From contig NC_135263.1 of the NCBI RefSeq assembly GCF_964204865.1, positions 4,466,501 to 4,530,500 of the forward strand: a DNA stretch of 64,000 nucleotides, in the 5' to 3' direction. Every line of letters begins with the position of its first letter. Position 1 is the stretch's first letter. The notes under the pieces were generated by a model. The model was not told the origin of the DNA, made no database searches, and worked only from the letters and a program-made list of their open reading frames with translations. Positions 58,530-64,000 of this stretch are shown here, one piece after another. The stretch comes from Styela clava (taxonomy: Eukaryota; Chordata; Ascidiacea; Stolidobranchia; Styelidae). A program made the translations under genes and the position numbers.

Positions 58530-59830
58530 TTAATCGAGTGAACCTGAACGTGTGCCTCCCCAAATAAACTAATAGAAATGATATTTAATTACCGCCTTTG
58601 GCAACTTCTAACGATCGTTACAATCAATAAAGGATTTTCGCGATATGAGATCCCCAACAAATTATGCCCCCAGGGTCAAAGTTTGTACTCAGATCCGCTC
58701 AAGTTATCAACTCTGGATTACAGGTAATAGATTACTTCTAGTGCCTATTGGAGTTAGCAGTTCAGTTTTATAGTAAGAACAATATTCTACTTCAGTTGAA
58801 TTATCGTTTCTAAAAGAAAAGCCTCAGCTGAAAACTAATTACTCGAAGCTCAGTTAGTTTAAGTTGTTTGAGACGCCTGAGCTCAATAATGGGCGAAAAA
58901 TATACCAGTACTAAAAAGTTCTGCAATCCCAATGACTTTATAGGTAGCTATACTGGGAATGAAAAATTTTGAACGTTTTTCAAAGTTATGTGCTGAGATT
59001 TTGAAGGGAAATAAAGAGTACCGAGAGAAGGATTACAAAAACCGGCCAATGTCGCGTTATGTGTTTTACATAGCTCCAATCATCTTGCTGAAAGTAATCG
59101 TAGTTGTGGAAAAAGAATAAGAATTCAGAAAAACGATCCATGGGTACGTTTCGAGTTAAAATTGAATATACACTATATTTCTGTGGATCGTCACATAATA
59201 CTTAAATATATAATGTACGGCATTCGAGTTCGAGTACTCGAGTTTTTTTTTCAATCTCAATGCTTTCTATATAGGAAGCTAATGGAAAAATCAGATTTTT
59301 GAGGTTCAGTCACCTTTTTTTTTCAAAGCAACGTTTCGAAAACGGTACGATGGAAGAAGGGTCGCAAGCACCAGCGCGCTGAATGGTATATGTAGATACT
59401 CCTTTTTTTAAGAATAATTGCATCAAAGCAAGGTAACGAGAACTCACTCGAAAATTGAAAAGAATTATCTATGAGTGAAGCTACGGCCGAGCTACTCAAA
59501 TATCAAGAGCTACACTTCCTATTATGCTTAGATGTGAAGGAATAGCGCGTTTTGTACAATAGCTGGATGTGCGTAAAAAGTAAATTCCGCCAGTAGGAAG
59601 GTAGTATAGGCTTCGTCAGTGGTGTGTAACCTCTAATACAGGAGGCAGTTCATTACATTCAAAATCTGAAAAGTAGGATGGATTCCGAACTGAATCTGGT
59701 ATAAGTCTTGCGAAAAGATGAAACACAGTTTTGAAATTACCTCGAGAGAAAAGATGTCGATATAGAACAATAGTAGGCACTTATAAGAAACAATGAAAGC
59801 ATGCAAATATTCTCAAATTAGCCAAGCTAT
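58530..59830. other. gene-free stretch with a copy of the downstream gene's 5' region
   Basis: 59130-59240 matches 60785-60910, the 5' flank and first codons of the fucosyltransferase-like gene ('acgatccatgggtac' against 'ccgatccataggtac'; 'aatgtacggcattcgagttc' against 'aatgtacgggattcgatttc'). The copy's frame stops after about 28 codons. Otherwise nothing recognised. Confidence 0.55.
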
Positions 59831-59837
59831 AAAGCAG

Positions 59838-60170
59838 GGGTGTGCAACCTTTAATACAGAAGGGCCAAATACAAATAACTGGTTGAAACCGCGGGCCGCT
59901 ACTTTATTTGACATAGGCTCTCTAGTAGTTGCAAGCACAAAAAATTTGGTTATCGATTTTATGACATGTGTTGTTCGCTTCGCATAATATAGATGTTAGA
60001 CCATTGTAACGCCATGGGCATAGATAACAAAAAATTAGACTCTGGTATAGGCTTGGAATTACTCACACGTACCAGATTAAACTACATTAAAAACTTGTTT
60101 CACGGGCCACACAATTCTTCCTTGTAGGCCGCCTTTGGCCCACGGACCGCAGGTTGGACACCCCTGGGCT
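59838..60170 (+). mobile_element. hAT MITE (gtgcaacctttaatac family)
   Basis: 5' end caggggtgtgcaacctttaa, 3' end 'ccgcaggttggacacccctg'. Ends are well matched; the duplication is not exact (ctataaag against ggctagat). Sister of 56278-56614. Confidence 0.75.
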
Positions 60171-60410
60171 AGATTACAGTTATTTAACAAGGTAGCAAGT
60201 CTAAATATATGAAAATATATAATATGGGTATACGTCGGTGCCGGTGCTTAGATGAGCGCCGAGTTTACTAAGAAGATCGAAGAAGCGTGGCTAAGACGTT
60301 TAAACGCGATAAAATATAAATAGTTTCTTTTACCTAAATTAATTAGAATTTTTTTTTGATGAATTATTGAGTCCCGCATAACTCAGAAAAAGGGCACTAC
60401 TCTTCTAGAG

Positions 60411-60426
60411 CAGGGGGGGGGGGGGA
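60411..60426 (+). repeat. G homopolymer
   Basis: Run of about 11-12 G within 'gcaggggggggggggaag'. Likely expansion at a hAT 'CAGGGG' end. Prone to sequencing error. Confidence 0.8.
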
Positions 60427-60712
60427 AGGTTATCGAACGAGGGGCCAAACATTTTGCCTATTTAGTCTGGCGGGCTATGTAAGTGTCACGTAAAAAGTCA
60501 CTTCTAGGAACAATATTCACGGTATTACAAAGCAAAGGTGGAAAACAATATGCCTCGTGCGAAAACTAAATTTAATCGCAATCTCAATTCCTTGAGCTAT
60601 TTATAGCTAAAACATCAAAATTTCAGTTTGGTTGTGGCAGCATCAGGCGGGCTAGATTGAATTGCCAAACGGACGGATTTGGCCCGCGGGTTGAATTTTT
60701 CCCATGTTCCTC
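60415..60712 (-). mobile_element. hAT MITE copy, 4673 family
   Basis: 'ggggccaaacattttgccta', 'ctggcgggctatgtaagtgt', then 'gcgggctagattgaattgcc' and 'ggatttggcccgcgggttg'. Collinear with 47566-47866. Lies about 170 nt upstream of the fucosyltransferase-like start codon. Confidence 0.65.
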
Positions 60713-60884
60713 TGTTCTGTGGCTCTGTTTGTTTATAAGTTCTCATAGTTTATAATCGATTAATCCATTTGTTATGAAAAGAGTAAGAATTGAGCAGACC
60801 GATCCATAGGTACACTTCGTACCGAATTATTACTAAAAAATACACTACATTTTTCTGTCTCGTTACATAGCATTTGAACACATA

Positions 60885-63068
60885 ATGTACGGGATTCGAT
60901 TTCGAGATCAACACCCGTCTAAGCGACGTAAATCATACATGATATCTTTGGCATCTTTTGCTGCCTTATTTTTTCTGCTACAAACAACAACAAACGTGAC
61001 TAGACGTTCCCTCGAGGATACAAGTTATTCGCGAAAGACATCTAATGATATAGCAAGCAAGAATTCTCGGTTAGAAAAGAATAAACTTGCTGACGACGGC
61101 AATATTACTCCATTCACCGGCTGTCAATTAAAATTGACTTCTAAAAATCTGGATGTCGACTTTTATGAAAGAAGTATGTACACTCCTAGGGAATTACAAG
61201 AGAGAATTATAATACCGGATCGAGACTCAATAAAGTCTATAAATCAAAATCCGGTTATCCGGTTGCGTCCGGATAAATTTCTCCTCCCAATTTTGGCGAA
61301 TGGACCCAACAATCAAATTATTGGACTTCGAGAAGCTGCTCTTGTAGCAATAAAATTGAACCGGACTTTGGTTATTCCAAAATTTTTCAAGCATATTAGC
61401 GACAGGTTGGTGACAAATGCCTATTTTTTTGTAAAATTAACTTTTTCAGTTCAAATCAAGCTTCCGATTTTACTGTTTTCATGTAAGCCCTTTGCCTTTT
61501 ATTAAGCCCACGTTTCCCGATTGAAGATGAGTTTCTTCACCGGAAATAAATTCTTGTCTTTCTCGGGGCGAATTTAACTTTGTATTTGCTGCTGAGTATT
61601 CATTCTTAATATTAACTCACCAAGGGTGCAATAGAATGGGCACTCCAGAAGTATGTGTACCAATATTGAGGTAACTAATTTTGTTTGCCTTTTTTACATC
61701 AAGTTGTGTAAAGGGACTGAAACCTATGGGTTGGGGGTATATTCAAATGGCTAACACATACGGTCCCCGAACTCGTAATAGAACTAAAATAAGGAAAATC
61801 AGAAGAAAATTATGGCTTAACCCCAACCGGGTACACAGACTACGGGAGTATCATAAAATGAGTAGGCAATGCCTAATCGGAAAGAATCCGGTTCCATTCA
61901 AAAAAATTAGCTTCTTACATATGGTTAGATATCGTTGGATGCTTCTACTATTATTCGAATCGAATGCCAAATAAAATACATTGTGTAATTTTTTTGCTCT
62001 TTTATTTTTTAAAGTCAAATTGGAAGCGGCGTCGGTACCATGACATTCATTTATCCCGGACATCGGTTAGAAGTCAAAGATTTTTGTCGATTTATGAGTT
62101 GCATATCAATGGAAGAATTCCAACAAACATGTGAATACCAAATCGATGCTGTAATGCATCTAAGGTACGTGGTAAGAACGTAAATGTACGTAAAATTTTG
62201 AGGACAAAATAAAACGATTACAGAAGTTAAGTGTTTAGTGCACCGGGCTCAATAAAGCAGAATATGTTGGGTTATAATGTTTGAATTTAACAATCTACAG
62301 CTAGAATTACCGCGGGGCCTATAGAAGTGCGGGTCCATCTGTGGTTACATAGATGGCAGGGGTATAAGGATCGCCCTGCATTTAAACAGTTAGATAGTTC
62401 CAGATGCATGCACTTGAATTGTGAATAAAACAGTGGCCGACTGGCGGTCGATTATTCTGCGAAAGCGATGAGTCTTTAAATTATGAGTCTATAAATCTCT
62501 ATGCGAAAGAGGTAATCCGGTTTGAGAAAAATATATTATTTTTTAAATTGAGACTTAGAAAAAAAATGAAAAAAAAAAAAAAATACCGTGTACCTAAGCA
62601 AAAATATACGATAAAGGTAACATCACTTTACAAGTTTTTTGTATACAGAATAAGACGCTGACTTATACATAAATATAATTTCATTATTACTATTTTTACC
62701 AATCCATAGTTTGGCTGTTTTAAATAATGTGAATCAAAATTTTGTATGACGTTGTAAGGAAATTTCACAACTTTCACCAAGAGCAAAAGATAAGCACAAT
62801 ATGCCACAAAGACTGCCTCATGCGAAATACCGTCCGCGTATACCTGCTTTGCATTAATCATCAAACTGTCTTGTTATATTGCAGTCGCTACAGTGAAGCC
62901 GATTTGAAGAAATTTGAGTCAATCATTGGTATGAGAATTTTAAATCAGGATATTTCGGGTGCACAAAAATCAAACGGAGTTAAGCTCGTCCCACGGAAAC
63001 CAATTGATCCTGGATTTAAATTTCGGAAATTTCGACCCGATGAGATTCCAGAGTTATTTAGTACCAAT
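60885..63068 (+). CDS. GDP-fucose protein O-fucosyltransferase-like, type II Golgi protein, 5' part
   Basis: Three exons join in phase (60885-61405, 62015-62164, 62885-63068), giving 285 residues; a good donor (AAT|GTAAGT) ends the last one, so the gene continues beyond the window. N-terminal basic residues then a hydrophobic segment (SYMISLASFAALFFLLQTTT, ~17-36) indicate a type II anchor. The lumenal part has N-glycosylation-like NVT, NIT and NRT. The frame LRPDKFLLPILANGPNNQ, then GLREAALVAIKLNRTLVIPK and FFKH, is the start of the GDP-fucose O-fucosyltransferase fold, where the known pattern is G..NQ.......A..LA..LNRTLVLP. Exon 2 adds VKDFCRFMSCISMEEFQQTC and IDAVMHLR. The donor-substrate region would be in later exons. 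Probably adds fucose to secreted or surface proteins; the exact subfamily (POFUT1, POFUT2 or a lineage-specific branch) is not decided. Confidence 0.8.
61641..61850 (-). mobile_element. Merlin-like MITE copy in intron 1 of the fucosyltransferase-like gene
   Basis: Reverse orientation: left 'ggcactccagaagtatgtgt', right 'gtacacagactacgggagta'. Full length. Confidence 0.8.
62300..62480 (+). repeat. dispersed repeat shared with 12833-12955
   Basis: 'tagaattaccgcggggccta' and 'gaagtgcgggtccatctgtg', then 'agatgcatgcacttgaatt', which recalls the 'GTCCATG' family's second arm. Confidence 0.4.
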
Positions 63069-63110
63069 GTAAGTAATTATTATTGTAGGCCCACATGAAG
63101 TGTAAATATA

Positions 63111-63988
63111 CAATGAAACCTCGGTAGTCGAACAAATAGATATCCAAACAATTCGGTAGCAGGGCTGGACATTTTCGAATACATGATGATTTTAGAATCG
63201 AATCGAACTTTTTTTTCGAATCGAATCGAATCTCGAATACTTGGGAGATATATATATATTTGTATGCGAAAGTTTATTGTAATTGGTCCTTTCAACAAAT
63301 GAAAAACTGAAAACGTAGAATACATCACTCAGACATATTATCCACACACAATAAGAAACACGTTAATTAAATCAATAACGCACTACCGAAAATGTCTGAA
63401 ATGCGTTGGAAAAATATGGCCTCGATAAAAAAAAATGAGGAGTACATCTCGGCCATTGGCGAAAAGGAAAAAAACAAGATGGCGCATTTCGAAATTTTGC
63501 TTTGAACCGATTCGAATAATTTACTATTCGACTCGAATAATCGGTTCGAAATGTCCAGCCCTATTCGGTAGTCGACCAAAAAACCGAACCGAACCGAAAT
63601 TCGGTGTTCTTACACCCGAACGCGCCGCCGAGTGAGATGACGTCCCCCGAACCGCGAATGTCGGCTGCCTCTTAGTCTTGACCATTCAATAAAAAAGCGA
63701 AGCTCAAATAAAATTTGGACACGAAAGCCAAAATGAAGTACTATGAGTATTTGCTTGAACGTATACAGTAACCGATAAAATTATTTTATATTTTTATTTA
63801 TTATGTACACATATAAACACTTAGTGTTGTTTAGGTAAACGTTTTGCTAATATTGTGGAATGCGTGAGAACGTATTAAAATATTTACCATTATTACTTAT
63901 TGGGAAAAAAGTTTCCGTACTCAAACAGATAAGTAACAGTCCAACACCAATACGGAACGAATCATGTTTGACTACCGAGGTATCACTG
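63111..63988 (+). mobile_element. pogo/Tigger-like MITE carrying a nested hAT element
   Basis: The left end caatgaaacctcggtagtcg and right end 'gactaccgaggtatcactg' are inverted with about 21 of 24 positions matching. The termini resemble those of Tc1/pogo (Tigger) elements ('cagtgataccTCGGTAGTC'). A hAT element at 63160-63563 interrupts it. In the intron after exon 3 of the fucosyltransferase-like gene. A TA duplication is plausible on the left but not exact on the right. Confidence 0.65.
63160..63563 (+). mobile_element. hAT MITE, TSD TTCGGTAG, nested insertion
   Basis: 5' end cagggctggacattttcgaa and 3' end 'ttcgaaatgtccagccct'. TTCGGTAG is duplicated at 63152-63159 and 63564-63571. It contains many 'gaatcgaatcg' and 'attcgactcgaataat' short repeats at both sides. 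404 bp. Confidence 0.88.
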
Positions 63989-64000
63989 TGTATCGTTTAG

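Overview
This 64 kb window is AT-rich animal nuclear DNA. It has spliced genes with long introns and standard GT..AG boundaries, and it is crowded with small non-autonomous DNA transposons. The gene content (a collagen-like secreted protein with a contactin-associated-protein-type C-terminal region, a type II membrane SRCR receptor, C-type-lectin-like secreted proteins, and a Golgi O-fucosyltransferase-like protein) suits an invertebrate deuterostome. A tunicate (ascidian) is my best guess, but it is an inference from gene style, AT content and repeats, not a demonstration. I saw no bacterial features, rRNA genes or CRISPR arrays.

Layout. 1-1.3 kb: two remnants of hAT transposase C-termini and a hAT 3' end. 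1.5-1.8 kb (minus strand): first coding exon of a collagen-like secreted protein whose remaining exons would lie off the left edge. 1.8-12.3 kb: mostly repeats (hAT, Merlin-like and long-TIR MITEs). 12.36-21.17 kb (plus): a six-exon gene for a 277-residue type II membrane protein with a stalk helix and a C-terminal SRCR domain. 21.9-26.5 kb: a degenerate tandem array with a unit of about 0.8 kb. 26.8-29.2 kb and 34.6-37.3 kb (plus): two paralogous six-exon genes for secreted proteins with a C-type-lectin-like fold, each with a 16-nt microexon. 30.1-30.3 kb (minus): possible orphan terminal exon. 31.9-34.25 kb: a duplicated non-coding block. 37.4-41.6 kb: gene-free. 41.7-56.9 kb (plus): paralogue of the first-exon fragment at 1.5 kb, followed by collagen and fibrinogen-like/CNTNAP-like exons. 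57-60.8 kb: repeats. 60.9 kb to the right edge (plus): first three exons of a GDP-fucose protein O-fucosyltransferase-like gene.

Four of the recognisable loci encode secreted or membrane-anchored recognition modules of kinds used in invertebrate innate immunity or extracellular adhesion, so the window looks like a small cluster of recognition-protein genes spread apart by transposons. All of them have a splice-acceptor-like pyrimidine-AG motif 14 to 60 nt upstream of the start codon, and in both paralogue pairs it is conserved. This could mean 5' UTR introns or spliced-leader trans-splicing.

Exon structures were derived by hand from splice sites and phase continuity. They are internally consistent, but no transcript data were available.
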